Part shown: positions 16,582 to 24,270 of the stretch, one piece after another
Numbering within the stretch: position 1 is the stretch's first letter
Layout: every line of letters starts with the position of its first letter
Assembly (NCBI GenBank): GCA_035498035.1
Contig: DATKAN010000063.1
Location: forward strand, 1 to 33,946
Direction: 5' to 3'
Origin: Nitrospiria bacterium
Lineage (GTDB): Bacteria; Nitrospirota; Nitrospiria; JACQBZ01
DNA: 33,946 nucleotides
Program-made: the position numbers and the translations under genes
The notes under the pieces: generated by a model
What the model saw: only the letters and a program-made list of their open reading frames with translations
Told to the model about the DNA's origin: nothing
Databases searched by the model: none

Positions 16582-17145
16582 ATGGACGCCTTTCTGATAT
16601 CGATGGCGGTGATTGCCGCGGCGGAGTTCGGCGATAAAACCCAATTCCTCGCCTTGTTGTTCGGCGCACGTTTTCGACGCCCGCTCCCGATCATCCTGGG
16701 CATGCTGGGTTCCTCCATCGCCAATTACACCCTGGCCTGCACGCTTGGTCTCTGGCTCCGAAACCACCTGGACGGCTCGGTCCTTCACTGGATTCTGGGC
16801 GTTCTCCTCATCGCCGTCGCATTTTGGTTTCTGGTTCCGGATCGTTCGGAGGGGGAGCCGCGCATCTTCGGCCGGTTCGGCGCGTTCGGCACCGCATTCC
16901 TCACCTTCTTCCTGACAGAAATGGGCGACAAAACCCAGATTGCCGCCGTCATCCTCGCGGCGAAATTCAACGCGCTGATCCCCGTCATTATCGGGACTAC
17001 GGTGGGGGTGATGTTGGTCAATGCCCCCATTATCGTTTTGGGAAACGCCGTCGGAACCCGGCTTCCGGTCCGTGCCGTGCGCCTTATCGGGGCGGGCATT
17101 TTCGGGGGGCTGGGCGTGCTTTCCCTGAGCGGATTCAGTTTTTAG
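16582..17145 (+). CDS. GDT1/UPF0016 (TMEM165-type) cation exchanger
   Basis: 187 residues, about six membrane spans in two inverted halves. Each half carries the family signature E-x-G-D-K-T-Q: AAEFGDKTQFLALLFGARF at about 9-27 and TEMGDKTQIAAVILAAKF at about 112-129. These acidic motifs form the Ca2+/Mn2+ site of GDT1, TMEM165 and bacterial MneA-type exporters, which exchange the cation for protons. It follows the ArsA-type gene by 95 bases; AGGAGAA precedes the ATG at a long spacing. Together with the Ca-type ATPase upstream it argues that the cluster handles Ca2+ or Mn2+. It converges on the gene ending at 17264. Confidence 0.92.
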   Translation: MDAFLISMAVIAAAEFGDKTQFLALLFGARFRRPLPIILGMLGSSIANYTLACTLGLWLRNHLDGSVLHWILGVLLIAVAFWFLVPDRSEGEPRIFGRFGAFGTAFLTFFLTEMGDKTQIAAVILAAKFNALIPVIIGTTVGVMLVNAPIIVLGNAVGTRLPVRAVRLIGAGIFGGLGVLSLSGFSF

Positions 17146-17263
17146 GCGTGGGGTTGGCTCAGAATCCCCGGGCGCGGGACCGGGACCCTCGGAGCCGTCG
17201 GATTGAATAAGCGAGAAAGGGCGTTTGAAAACAGGCGGACGACGGAAGGAACGGCGCGGCGCG

Positions 17264-17635
17264 TTATATCAAGACGGCGAGGAACGACAAGGCGGAACCC
17301 TGAAAGGCCTGCTCGACGAGGAAACCGGCCAGCGCTTTCCAAAGGATCCCGCCGGTTCGGGCCGCCGCTTCATAAACGTGCTGATCGTTGGTGACGGCTT
17401 TGGAAAGGTCGAAATAGCCCGCCGCCACGAGCGAGTCCAGGATCGATTTCGAAGAAACCGTTTTCGGATCGTAATGGATCACGGCGCTGCCGGTCACCGT
17501 ATTGATCTCCGCGCTTTCGATCCCCTGGATCTCTCCCAAGAGTCTCTTGATCTCCCGAGCGGCCGGCAGGCTTCTCTTCATCAGGGGGGTCTTCACCCTC
17601 AATCGTCCCTGAACGTGGTGGATATAGTAGCTCAT
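17264..17635 (-). CDS. HMA_2-like domain protein (third copy in the locus)
   Basis: 123 residues. Residues 1-80 are an HMA_2-like ferredoxin fold: YYIHHVQGRLRVKTP, a helix, then IQGIESAEINTVTGSAVIHYD and a final helix ILDSLVAAGYF. No CxxC. The remaining 40 residues contain a hydrophobic segment (ILWKALAGFLVEQAFQGSAL), possibly membrane-associating. AGGAGG lies before the ATG at 17635. It follows the zinc-ribbon gene by 27 bases on the same strand and is presumably co-transcribed from the Pho-box promoter at 18009-18052. Confidence 0.82.
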   Translation of the reverse strand: MSYYIHHVQGRLRVKTPLMKRSLPAAREIKRLLGEIQGIESAEINTVTGSAVIHYDPKTVSSKSILDSLVAAGYFDLSKAVTNDQHVYEAAARTGGILWKALAGFLVEQAFQGSALSFLAVLI

Positions 17636-17662
17636 CCCGTTTTTCCTCCTGATGGGCGATCC

Positions 17663-17983
17663 CTAGGCGGGGATCAATAAGCGGAATCCCCCGGGTTCGG
17701 GTTCCTCAAGACGATCGATCTTTTTAAACGTCTTGCATGCCGGATAATCGGAACACCGGAACCGAACCAAACCGGCTTCTCTCTTATAGAGATGCATCGG
17801 CTCCCGGCAGACCGGGCAGTCGGGCCTGTTCATGACCTCGGCCCGTTTCGCCCCGACCGTGAATTGTCTCCCGCACATCAAACACTGAAGGCGTCGTTTA
17901 CCGGTCCACGCCCTCCCGTATCGATAATTCACCTTGGAGCCGCAGGCGGGACATTGGTTCTCGGATCGTTTGGTATAGGCCAT
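17663..17983 (-). CDS. Double zinc-ribbon protein
   Basis: About 106 residues, with two zinc-binding ribbons. The first, QCPACGSKVNYRYGRAW ... QCLMCGRQFT, resembles the InsA/IS1-type transposase N-terminal zinc finger. The second, CPVCREPMHLYKREAG ... RCSDYPACKTFKK, resembles the topoisomerase C4 type. Eight cysteines are present as CxxC pairs or C-x5-C. No catalytic domain and no inverted repeats nearby, so this is probably a stand-alone nucleic-acid-binding protein rather than an insertion sequence remnant. ATG 17983 was chosen; an in-frame GTG at 17992 is possible. Neither has a clear ribosome-binding site. Confidence 0.72.
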   Translation of the reverse strand: MAYTKRSENQCPACGSKVNYRYGRAWTGKRRLQCLMCGRQFTVGAKRAEVMNRPDCPVCREPMHLYKREAGLVRFRCSDYPACKTFKKIDRLEEPEPGGFRLLIPA

Positions 17984-18000
17984 ATTACGCACTTTACCAC

Positions 18001-18052
18001 TTTAAAGGAGCCTTGTTAAGTTTCTCTCAAGGCCCCGTTAAATCCGTGTTAA
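18001..18052 (-). promoter_or_regulatory. Pho-box array ahead of the zinc-ribbon/HMA_2 pair
   Basis: Reading toward 17983, four adjacent 11-mers (18042-18052, 18031-18041, 18020-18030, 18009-18019) begin TTAAC, TTAAC, TTGAG and TTAAC. The first 16 bases are identical to the ppk array (TTAACACGGATTTAAC). A TTTAAA element at 18001-18006 could be the -10. Its predicted start lies only about 10 bases before the ATG. Confidence 0.65.
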
Positions 18053-18087
18053 TTCCGCCCCGCGCCCCGAACGTAGAAGCCGCCGGG

Positions 18088-18831
18088 TCATCCCTTGTCC
18101 TCCCGCGCTTCCAGTTTGTACCCGACGCCGTGCACGGTCAGCAGAATTTGCGGACGGTCCGGATCCGGCTCGATCTTCTGCCTCAGCGCGTAAATATGCA
18201 CATCCAGGTTGTGTTCCTCGATAAACCGGTCTTTTTCCCAAAGCGCCGTGATGAGTTGGTCGCGGGTAAAAACCTTTCCGGAATGCTCCGCCAAATAAGC
18301 GAGCAGCGAAAATTCGATCGGGGTCAATGCGATCGGCCGGCCGTGCTTGCGCACCTCGTGCCGCTCCAGATCGATGGTCAAAGGTCCGAGCCTCCGAAGC
18401 GCCTTCGGCTTGTTCTCGCTGCTCATCTGGCTTCGCCGCAGCAGGGCCCGGACACGGGAGACCACCTCCTTCAGACTGAACGGCTTGGTCATGTAATCGT
18501 CCGCTCCAAGCTCGAGCCCGCGGAGGCGGTTTTCTTCCTGTCCAAGCAGGGTGAGAATGAGAAGGGGAATGGCCTTGGTCTTGGGATGGCTTTTGAGCGA
18601 TCGGCAAAGCGTCCACCCATCCAACTCGGGAACGATCAACTCTGAAATGATCAATGCGGGGGGTACGGATTGGGCCTCCGCCAATCCCCGCTTCCCGTCC
18701 AAGGCAATCCGCACCTGATAGTAATATTTTTCCAGCTCTTGCTTGAGAAGTCCTGCGGTGTTCGGATCGCTCTCGATGACCAGGATGTCTTTATGAGAAG
18801 AATCTATGTCGGCCGCAATCGGATTTTTCAT
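18088..18831 (-). CDS. Atypical OmpR/PhoB-family response regulator without phospho-acceptor Asp
   Basis: 247 residues: receiver domain (about 15-130) and winged-helix DNA-binding domain (about 145-240, with IALTPIEFSLLAYLAEH and TVHGVGYKL). In the receiver the acceptor position is Glu64 (LIISELIVPELDGW where PhoB has LDIMLPEMDG), and the second residue of the acidic Mg2+ pair is Ser21 (VIESDP for IEDEP). The signalling Thr (LILTLLG) and Lys116 (DYMTKPF) remain. Such a protein cannot be phosphorylated normally; the Glu may mimic phospho-Asp and lock it active. It follows phoB-phoR on the same strand after a 400-base gap with its own repeat array, and has no partner kinase. The ribosome-binding site is weak. 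Confidence 0.88.
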   Translation of the reverse strand: MKNPIAADIDSSHKDILVIESDPNTAGLLKQELEKYYYQVRIALDGKRGLAEAQSVPPALIISELIVPELDGWTLCRSLKSHPKTKAIPLLILTLLGQEENRLRGLELGADDYMTKPFSLKEVVSRVRALLRRSQMSSENKPKALRRLGPLTIDLERHEVRKHGRPIALTPIEFSLLAYLAEHSGKVFTRDQLITALWEKDRFIEEHNLDVHIYALRQKIEPDPDRPQILLTVHGVGYKLEAREDKG

Positions 18832-18852
18832 TTTTTGTAAGGAGCCTACCGA

Positions 18853-18896
18853 AAATTTGTTGCCGAGGAATCAAGATAACGTTAACTCGGCGTAAC
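18853..18896 (-). promoter_or_regulatory. Degenerate Pho-box array ahead of the atypical regulator
   Basis: Reading toward 18831, 11-bp units at 18886-18896, 18875-18885, 18864-18874 and 18853-18863 begin GTTAC, TTAAC, TTGAT and GCAAC. The phase is exact but the tails are poorly conserved. GTTAAC is itself a palindrome, so orientation is less certain here than at pstS or ppk. It could mediate PhoB control or autoregulation. Confidence 0.45.
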
Positions 18897-19225
18897 AAAG
18901 TCAACCCGTGAACGAACGCGGCCCAAGTCATCCTGGTCGGAGGAACAGGCCGCCTCGGCAGGCGGAGCAGTTCGAAACCGGACAACCTGGGCCGTGTCTT
19001 TTTATCCGTGATCGGGTCTGATTCAAGGGAACCGTAAGGCCAATGTACAGATCGACTGTTGCGGTCGGCTTACGCCAACGTTACGGGAAGGTAAATTTAT
19101 TCGGCGGGCGCGGCAAGCGAGGGGGGGAAAGTGGAATTTTGGGGGGTTGAGAATGATAAAATCGTAAATGGGGAATCCAAAACACCCGGAAGTTTTAATG
19201 AAACCGGCGACGCGAGCCCCTGTAA
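18897..19225. other. Intergenic region between phoR and the atypical regulator
   Basis: No gene is supported here. Apart from the adjacent repeat array, it contains a G-rich run around 19120-19150 and a further isolated pair of GTTAC/GTAAA-like 11-mers near 19080-19101. No convincing terminator for phoR was found. Confidence 0.4.
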
Positions 19226-20599
19226 TCAGGATACGGGAGGTTGCTTCGGAAGGGTCACAACGAACCGCGAGCCCTTTCCGACTTGGCTCTCGACAGACAC
19301 TTTCCCCCCGTGGGCCTCGACGATGTGTTTCACGATGGAAAGGCCCAGGCCGGTTCCCCCCATTTCCCGGGATCGCCCCCGGTCCACCCGGTAGAAGCGT
19401 TCGAAGATCCGGGGAATTTCCCTCGACGGGATGCCGATGCCCGAATCGCTGACCGCGATCTCGACGGTATCGTCCCTTGGGCGGGCCTCCACGGTGATTC
19501 GGCCTCCCCTCGGCGTGTATTTAATGGCGTTGTCGATTAAATTGATCATAACCTGGGTCAGTTTATCGGCGTCGCCGATCACGGACCCGCCCCCTTCGGC
19601 CGACACGACCGAAATCGCCTGCCCCATCTTCTCGGCCTGGGGTTGGAGCATATCGACGGCTTTATCAATCAGATTGGACACCGCGATCGTTCCCCGCCGC
19701 CACTGATATTGGCCCGATTCGATGGTCGAAAGCTGCAGAAGGTCGGCCAGCAAGGCGTTGAGCTGATCGGAATGTTTTTGAATGATCTCGAGAAACTCGT
19801 CTCGCTTTCGGGGATCGTCCTTCGCCCCGTCGATCAAGGCCTCGATATACCCCTTGATGGAGGTCAGCGGGGTGCGGAGTTCGTGGGAAACGTTGGCCAC
19901 AAAATCTTTTCGGATCCGCTCCAGCCGTTTCAAATTCGACACATCGTGGAAAACCAGAACGGCTGCAACGCCCCCCTTTTCGGAAATCGACGTCTGGACC
20001 GCGAAGACGCGTTCCTCCGGAATGGACATCACGATCTCCTCCGACTGGTCCGCCCCGCTTTCCAGCGCCCGTTGAACCAGCTGATGAAGCGGCCGATGTC
20101 GGAAGACTTCGATCAAGGGGCGGCCCAGAACCGCCGAATTCTCCAACCCGAACATCCGCGCGATCGCTGCGTTCATCAGCAGGATCTTGCGTTCCCGGTC
20201 CAGGACCAGCACCCCTTCCACCATGCTGGATAGGACGGCGTGGAGGCGCGCACGGTCTTCCGAAATTTCGGCCAACCGGGTTTCAAGGTCCGCGGCCATC
20301 CGGTTCACCCCCTGCCCCAAATCCGCCCACGCATCCCCGGACCGGACCGTTACACGCCGATCCAGTTTTCCCTCGGACAGCTCACGGACAACGGCCGTTA
20401 TTTCCCCCAAGGGTTTGGTTAGGTATCGGGCCAACATGCGACCGGTCATCCACACGGGCCAGAGAACCAAGAGGAGGGCGATCCCGAGAGCCGCACGGGG
20501 AGCCTGAATCCAGGACGTCAACGCGAATGCAAGACCCAGGGCAAATAATACAAACCCCAGCAAGACCAGCACGAACTTGGTCTGGAGGGTCGAGCGCAC
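19226..20599 (-). CDS. phoR: Phosphate-regulon sensor histidine kinase PhoR
   Basis: 457 residues, inner-membrane sensor kinase paired with PhoB. Two N-terminal hydrophobic segments (about 8-28 and 34-52) with almost no periplasmic loop, as in PhoR. A HAMP linker follows (about 50-105), then a PAS domain (about 118-215, [20 protein letters not shown]), the HisKA dimer domain with phospho-acceptor His in [18 protein letters not shown], and the ATPase domain with N box [12 protein letters not shown]1 [10 protein letters not shown] box [10 protein letters not shown] and G2 [19 protein letters not shown]. It starts at GTG 20599, three bases after the phoB stop. Signal reception likely depends on PhoU/Pst. 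Confidence 0.94.
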   Translation of the reverse strand: MRSTLQTKFVLVLLGFVLFALGLAFALTSWIQAPRAALGIALLLVLWPVWMTGRMLARYLTKPLGEITAVVRELSEGKLDRRVTVRSGDAWADLGQGVNRMAADLETRLAEISEDRARLHAVLSSMVEGVLVLDRERKILLMNAAIARMFGLENSAVLGRPLIEVFRHRPLHQLVQRALESGADQSEEIVMSIPEERVFAVQTSISEKGGVAAVLVFHDVSNLKRLERIRKDFVANVSHELRTPLTSIKGYIEALIDGAKDDPRKRDEFLEIIQKHSDQLNALLADLLQLSTIESGQYQWRRGTIAVSNLIDKAVDMLQPQAEKMGQAISVVSAEGGGSVIGDADKLTQVMINLIDNAIKYTPRGGRITVEARPRDDTVEIAVSDSGIGIPSREIPRIFERFYRVDRGRSREMGGTGLGLSIVKHIVEAHGGKVSVESQVGKGSRFVVTLPKQPPVS

Positions 20600-20602
20600 C
20601 GT

Positions 20603-21289
20603 TCACGGCTCCTCTTTGAGCTTGTATCCGAACGGTTTGACGGTCTGGATGCGGTCCTTCAGGAAGGGAATCTTTTCGCGCAGCCGGCGGATATGAACGT
20701 CGACCGTTCGACTGATCACATCGGCATCATAACCCCAGACCTTGTCCAAAAGGGAATCCCGCGTCAGGACGCGTCCCCGTTCTTTCAACAGGCGCTCGAG
20801 CAGACCGAACTCCTTGGCCGTCAGAACGACCTCCCGGTCTTTAAGACGCACCTCATGGCGGACCGGATCCAGGACCAGATCGCCGTAAACATACCGGTCC
20901 GGGGCTTCTTCACGCCGTTCGGCTCTTCGAAGAAGGGCCTTGACGCGGGCCACGAGCTCCTTGGGGCTGAAGGGCTTGGTGAGGTAATCGTCCGCCCCGA
21001 CCTCCAACCCCACCACGCGGTCGGTCTCCTCTCCCTTCGCGGTCAGCATGATGATCGGAAGCGCGGCCGTCTTGGAATCGGCGCGCACCCTCCGGCAGAT
21101 CTCCAGGCCGTCCATTTCGGGCAGCATAATGTCCAGGATCAGGAGATCCGGAGGCTCGGTCTTGATTTGATGGAGACCCTTGGCCCCGTCCCGGACCGCC
21201 GTGACGCGATAGCCTTCTTTTTCAAGGTAGTGCGTGACCAGACCGGTGATGTCCGGTTCATCCTCGATCATGACAATTTTCTTCGGCAC
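20603..21289 (-). CDS. phoB: Phosphate-regulon response regulator PhoB
   Basis: 228 residues. Receiver with acidic pair in VMIEDEPDI, phospho-acceptor in LLILDIMLPEMDGLE, Thr in MLTAKG and Lys in YLTKPFSP. C-terminal winged helix with VLTAKEFGLLERLLKERG and SRTVDVHIRRLREKI. It should bind the 11-bp repeats found at several promoters here. GTG 21289 was chosen as start: it gives the standard beginning (VPKKIVMIEDEP) and has AAAGGA upstream. The longer frame begins at a TTG that is the -35 of the promoter, so it cannot be translated from that transcript. First gene of phoB-phoR. Confidence 0.94.
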   Translation of the reverse strand: MPKKIVMIEDEPDITGLVTHYLEKEGYRVTAVRDGAKGLHQIKTEPPDLLILDIMLPEMDGLEICRRVRADSKTAALPIIMLTAKGEETDRVVGLEVGADDYLTKPFSPKELVARVKALLRRAERREEAPDRYVYGDLVLDPVRHEVRLKDREVVLTAKEFGLLERLLKERGRVLTRDSLLDKVWGYDADVISRTVDVHIRRLREKIPFLKDRIQTVKPFGYKLKEEP

Positions 21290-21316
21290 GTTCCGTCCTT
21301 TCCGTTCTTCTAAATC

Positions 21317-21346
21317 ATGGTAGGGGTTTGGACGATAACTTGTCAA
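21317..21346 (-). promoter_or_regulatory. Sigma70-type promoter of phoB-phoR
   Basis: TTGACA (21341-21346), an 18-bp spacer and TACCAT (21317-21322) on the minus strand. The predicted start is near 21310, about 20 bases before the GTG of phoB. No Pho-box array is visible here, suggesting constitutive basal expression. Confidence 0.6.
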
Positions 21347-21418
21347 CCGAAGGGACGGTGGTTACGCTGATGGAACGTCGAAGGGTAAGGGTCAAAAAAG
21401 GCCGGGGGGGCGTGGGGA

Positions 21419-21841
21419 TCAAGAGGCCGACCCCTGGAATCGGAGGACCTTGTTCACAAGGGCGCGCGCCTGGCGCAGAAGATCACGGTTGTAATCGGAC
21501 GAAAGAAGATCCAGCGCCTCATCATAGGAACACCAACGCCGTTTTCGGTCTTCTCCCGGACCCCCGTTCCGCTGAAAATGCATCAGAAAATACTCGGCGC
21601 GCGAATCCTGCCCGTCCTTTTTAAACTCGGTGGAGCCCACCGATTCCAGGGTCTTCGCTTCCACCCCGGCTTCCTCGAGCACTTCGCGCTCCGCGGCGGC
21701 CTCCGGCGTTTCTCCCGGGTCGATACGGCCTTTGGGAAAGACCCACCGCTCAAAATCGTTTTTTGCAGTGACGACGAGGTACCGGGGAGCATCCCCCTGG
21801 ATTTGTATTACAATACCTCCCGCATGCGTCAGTTCGGCCAT
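21419..21841 (-). CDS. Nudix hydrolase
   Basis: 140 residues. The Nudix box is complete: G-RIDPG-E-TPEAAAE-REVLEEAGV, matching G-x5-E-x7-REUxEExGU, with preceding WVFPKG typical of enzymes acting on dinucleoside polyphosphates or diphosphoinositol phosphates. It would cleave a nucleoside diphosphate linked to another group with Mg2+. The substrate is not certain; the FPKG motif and short length favour an Ap4A/Ap6A-type hydrolase. It is divergent from ppk and separated from it by 205 bases containing the ppk Pho box. Confidence 0.9.
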   Translation of the reverse strand: MAELTHAGGIVIQIQGDAPRYLVVTAKNDFERWVFPKGRIDPGETPEAAAEREVLEEAGVEAKTLESVGSTEFKKDGQDSRAEYFLMHFQRNGGPGEDRKRRWCSYDEALDLLSSDYNRDLLRQARALVNKVLRFQGSAS

Positions 21842-21948
21842 TATTCACCTCCCAGTTGCACATGGCTCAACAATCGTATTACAATTTAGACCATGTTTTC
21901 TTTCAGGTCAAGTGAAAGATGAAACTTTTTGTCAGTTTTTGCACGGTC

Positions 21949-21987
21949 TTAACACGGATTTAACGCGGGCGTGATTTATGGTATACT
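21949..21987 (+). promoter_or_regulatory. Pho-box array and -10 of the ppk promoter
   Basis: Three adjacent 11-mers at 21949-21959 (TTAACACGGAT), 21960-21970 (TTAACGCGGGC) and 21971-21981 (GTGATTTATGG) are followed directly by a good -10, TATACT at 21982-21987. A degenerate fourth unit may precede them. No -35 hexamer is present. This is very similar to the pstS arrangement and predicts induction of polyphosphate synthesis by phosphate limitation. Confidence 0.78.
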
Positions 21988-22046
21988 AAATTTCTTTAAA
22001 ATGATGAACCCGGGACCGTGACGAAGTTTCCCGTGGGGAGGCTTGG

Positions 22047-24245
22047 ATGGAAAAGGAAAAGAGTCCGACGATCAATCTGGACGCCCCGGAATGGTACCTC
22101 AACCGTGAGTTGACCTGGCTGGAGTTCAACCGGCGCATTCTCAACGAGGGGCTGGACGAACGCACCCCCCTGCTGGAGCGTGTGAAGTTTCTGGCGATCG
22201 TCGCCTCGAATCTGGACGAGTTCTTCATGAAACGGATCGGGGGCCTCAAACAGCAGGCCGGCGCGGGTGTATCGGAGCTTTCGGTCGACGGACGCACACC
22301 CGAACAGCAGATCAAGGAATGCCAGGCGATCGTTCTGGAAATGGAGGATCAACAACGACGCCTCGCCGTCGATCTATACCGCTTGCTGAACCAGGCCGGA
22401 ATTCAGATCAGCCGCTGGGCCGATCTGAGCCGGGAGGACTGCGACGCGGTCCGCGATCATTACGTCCGGAACATCTTCCCCCTGGTCACGCCGCTGGCGA
22501 TCGGACCCGCCCATCCTTTTCCGTTTATCTCCAACCTGTCGCTCAACCTCCTGGTCACGCTCCGGAATCCCGGCGCCGACAAGTCCGATCTGGTCCGGAT
22601 CAAGGTCCCGGTCGGCGGAGAAGTGCCGCGTTTTCTCCAGATCAAAGACCGCTTGCTCTTCGTCCCCCTGGAAGACGTGCTCGCCCAAAATCTCGACCTC
22701 CTCTTTCCCGGAATGCAGATCGAGTCCTGCGAGTTGTTTCGCGTGACCCGCAACGCCATCACCGAGATTCCCGGACATCAGGCCGAAGATCTGATGTCGA
22801 TGGTCGAATCCGAATTGAGGGATCGCAAATTCGCCCCGATCGTCCGACTTGAGATCTCGAAGGGGATGGATCCCACCCGGCGGGGCATGCTCGCGGCCGA
22901 GCTCGGACTGGACGAGGCCACGGACGTGTTCGAGGTGGAGGGACTCATGGCCAAGCGCGACCTCCTTCAGATCGCCTCGTTGAAGATACGGGAGCTCCAC
23001 GATCCGCCGCATCACCCCATCGACCATCCGTTGATCGCCGGCGCCTCGAACATCTTCCATCTGATCCGGGAGCAGGGCCCCATCCTTCTTCAGCACCCGT
23101 ACGAATCCTTCGTCACCTCGGTCGAGCGGTTCGTGAAGGAGGCCAGCCAGGATCCGAAGGTCCTCGCGATCAAAATGACCCTCTACCGTACGGCCGCGGA
23201 GTCCAAAATCATCGAGTACCTGATCGAGGCGGCGCAGAACGAAAAACAGGTGGCCGTGGCGGTGGAGTTGAAGGCCCGCTTCGACGAATCGTCCAACATC
23301 CGGTGGGCCCAGCGCCTGGAGCAGGCCGGCATCCATGTCTCCTACGGCCTGGTCGGACTGAAGACGCATTGCAAAATCATTTTCGTGTTGCGGCGCGACT
23401 ACAACGGGCTGCGCCGTTACGCCCATTTCGGCACCGGGAATTACAACGCGGACACCGCCCGCATCTACTGCGATCTGGGCCTGCTGACCTGCGACCCGGG
23501 CATCGGCGAGGACCTGACCGAGCTGTTCAACTATCTCACCTCCGGAAACGTCCCGGACCGGAAGTTTAGAAAACTGCTGCCCTCGCCCACGGTGTTCAAA
23601 CAGGCCCTCCTCTCCAAGATCGACCGGGAAATCGCGCAACATTCGGAGGGGTCGCCGGGTCTCATCCGCTTCAAAGTCAACGCGCTCGAGGACAAGGAGA
23701 TCACCCGGGCCATCTACCGCGCCTCGCAGGCCGGGGTCAAGGTGGACCTGATCGTGAGAGACACCTGCCGGTTGCGGCCGGGCATTGCCGGCTTGTCCGA
23801 AAACATCCGCGTGGTCAGCATCGTCGGACGCTTCTTGGAGCACGCCCGGATCTACTACTTTCGAAACGGCGGGAATGAAGAATATTATATCAGCTCGGCC
23901 GACTGCATGTCGCACAAACTGCAGCATCGCATCGAGGTGGCGGTTCCGGTGGAGGGATCGGATTTGCGGGAACAGCTCCGTCAAATTCTTGAAATCCAAC
24001 TGACAAACCGGGCGAGCCTTTGGACCATGCAGCCGGACGGAACCTATGTCCGGAGCCAACCCGAACCCGGCGGGGAGATGCGGGGGGTGCAGGAACTCAT
24101 GATCGAGCGGGCCCAAAAACGATTCCAGGCCACCCAACAATCCGGCAATCAAAATCATTCCGGAAAATCCGAGGCCCGAAACAAAGGGGGATCGCCGTCG
24201 CTTGCGGCCGGCGGGTTTAAACGGCGCAAGCGAAGAGGCGTTTAA
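22047..24245 (+). CDS. ppk1: Polyphosphate kinase 1
   Basis: Reversibly transfers the gamma phosphate of ATP onto long-chain polyphosphate. 732 residues, near the usual PPK1 length. N-terminal domain with YLNRELTWLEFNRRILNEG and FLAIVASNLDEFFMKRIGGL, head domain, then two phospholipase-D-like catalytic domains. The first carries the autophosphorylated histidine in VGLKTHCKIIFVLRR and the AHFGTGNYN motif; the second has ARIYYFRNGG and the ISSADCMSH region. The C-terminal 40 residues are polar and basic, beyond the family core. GGGGAGG lies 6 bases before the ATG. Controlled by the Pho-box promoter upstream; it converges on the CYTH-CHAD gene. Confidence 0.97.
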   Translation: MEKEKSPTINLDAPEWYLNRELTWLEFNRRILNEGLDERTPLLERVKFLAIVASNLDEFFMKRIGGLKQQAGAGVSELSVDGRTPEQQIKECQAIVLEMEDQQRRLAVDLYRLLNQAGIQISRWADLSREDCDAVRDHYVRNIFPLVTPLAIGPAHPFPFISNLSLNLLVTLRNPGADKSDLVRIKVPVGGEVPRFLQIKDRLLFVPLEDVLAQNLDLLFPGMQIESCELFRVTRNAITEIPGHQAEDLMSMVESELRDRKFAPIVRLEISKGMDPTRRGMLAAELGLDEATDVFEVEGLMAKRDLLQIASLKIRELHDPPHHPIDHPLIAGASNIFHLIREQGPILLQHPYESFVTSVERFVKEASQDPKVLAIKMTLYRTAAESKIIEYLIEAAQNEKQVAVAVELKARFDESSNIRWAQRLEQAGIHVSYGLVGLKTHCKIIFVLRRDYNGLRRYAHFGTGNYNADTARIYCDLGLLTCDPGIGEDLTELFNYLTSGNVPDRKFRKLLPSPTVFKQALLSKIDREIAQHSEGSPGLIRFKVNALEDKEITRAIYRASQAGVKVDLIVRDTCRLRPGIAGLSENIRVVSIVGRFLEHARIYYFRNGGNEEYYISSADCMSHKLQHRIEVAVPVEGSDLREQLRQILEIQLTNRASLWTMQPDGTYVRSQPEPGGEMRGVQELMIERAQKRFQATQQSGNQNHSGKSEARNKGGSPSLAAGGFKRRKRRGV

Positions 24246-24270
24246 AAAAACCCGCGGGCGGGCCGCCCGA
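24244..24270 (-). terminator. Rho-independent terminator of the CYTH-CHAD gene
   Basis: Immediately after the stop codon on the minus strand, CGGGCG and CGCCCG pair around a 3-nt loop; CGGG then TTTTTTT follow. The run of seven T's (plus strand 24244-24250) overlaps the end of ppk1. The G/C stem and T-run fit an intrinsic terminator, and an alternative CCCGC/GCGGG pairing abuts the T-run directly. Confidence 0.6.

Noticed and set aside
17663-17983. IS1-type insertion sequence remnant
   Set aside because: Only the zinc ribbon resembles InsA; no transposase catalytic domain or terminal inverted repeats are visible, and a promoter-like Pho box precedes it.
19195-19260. Sequence resembling a cobalamin-riboswitch core
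   Set aside because: The similarity is superficial; part of it is the coding end of phoR and no full set of conserved elements or downstream gene fits.
21290-21346. N-terminal extension of PhoB from TTG 21346
   Set aside because: That TTG is part of the TTGACA -35 element, so it lies upstream of the transcript.
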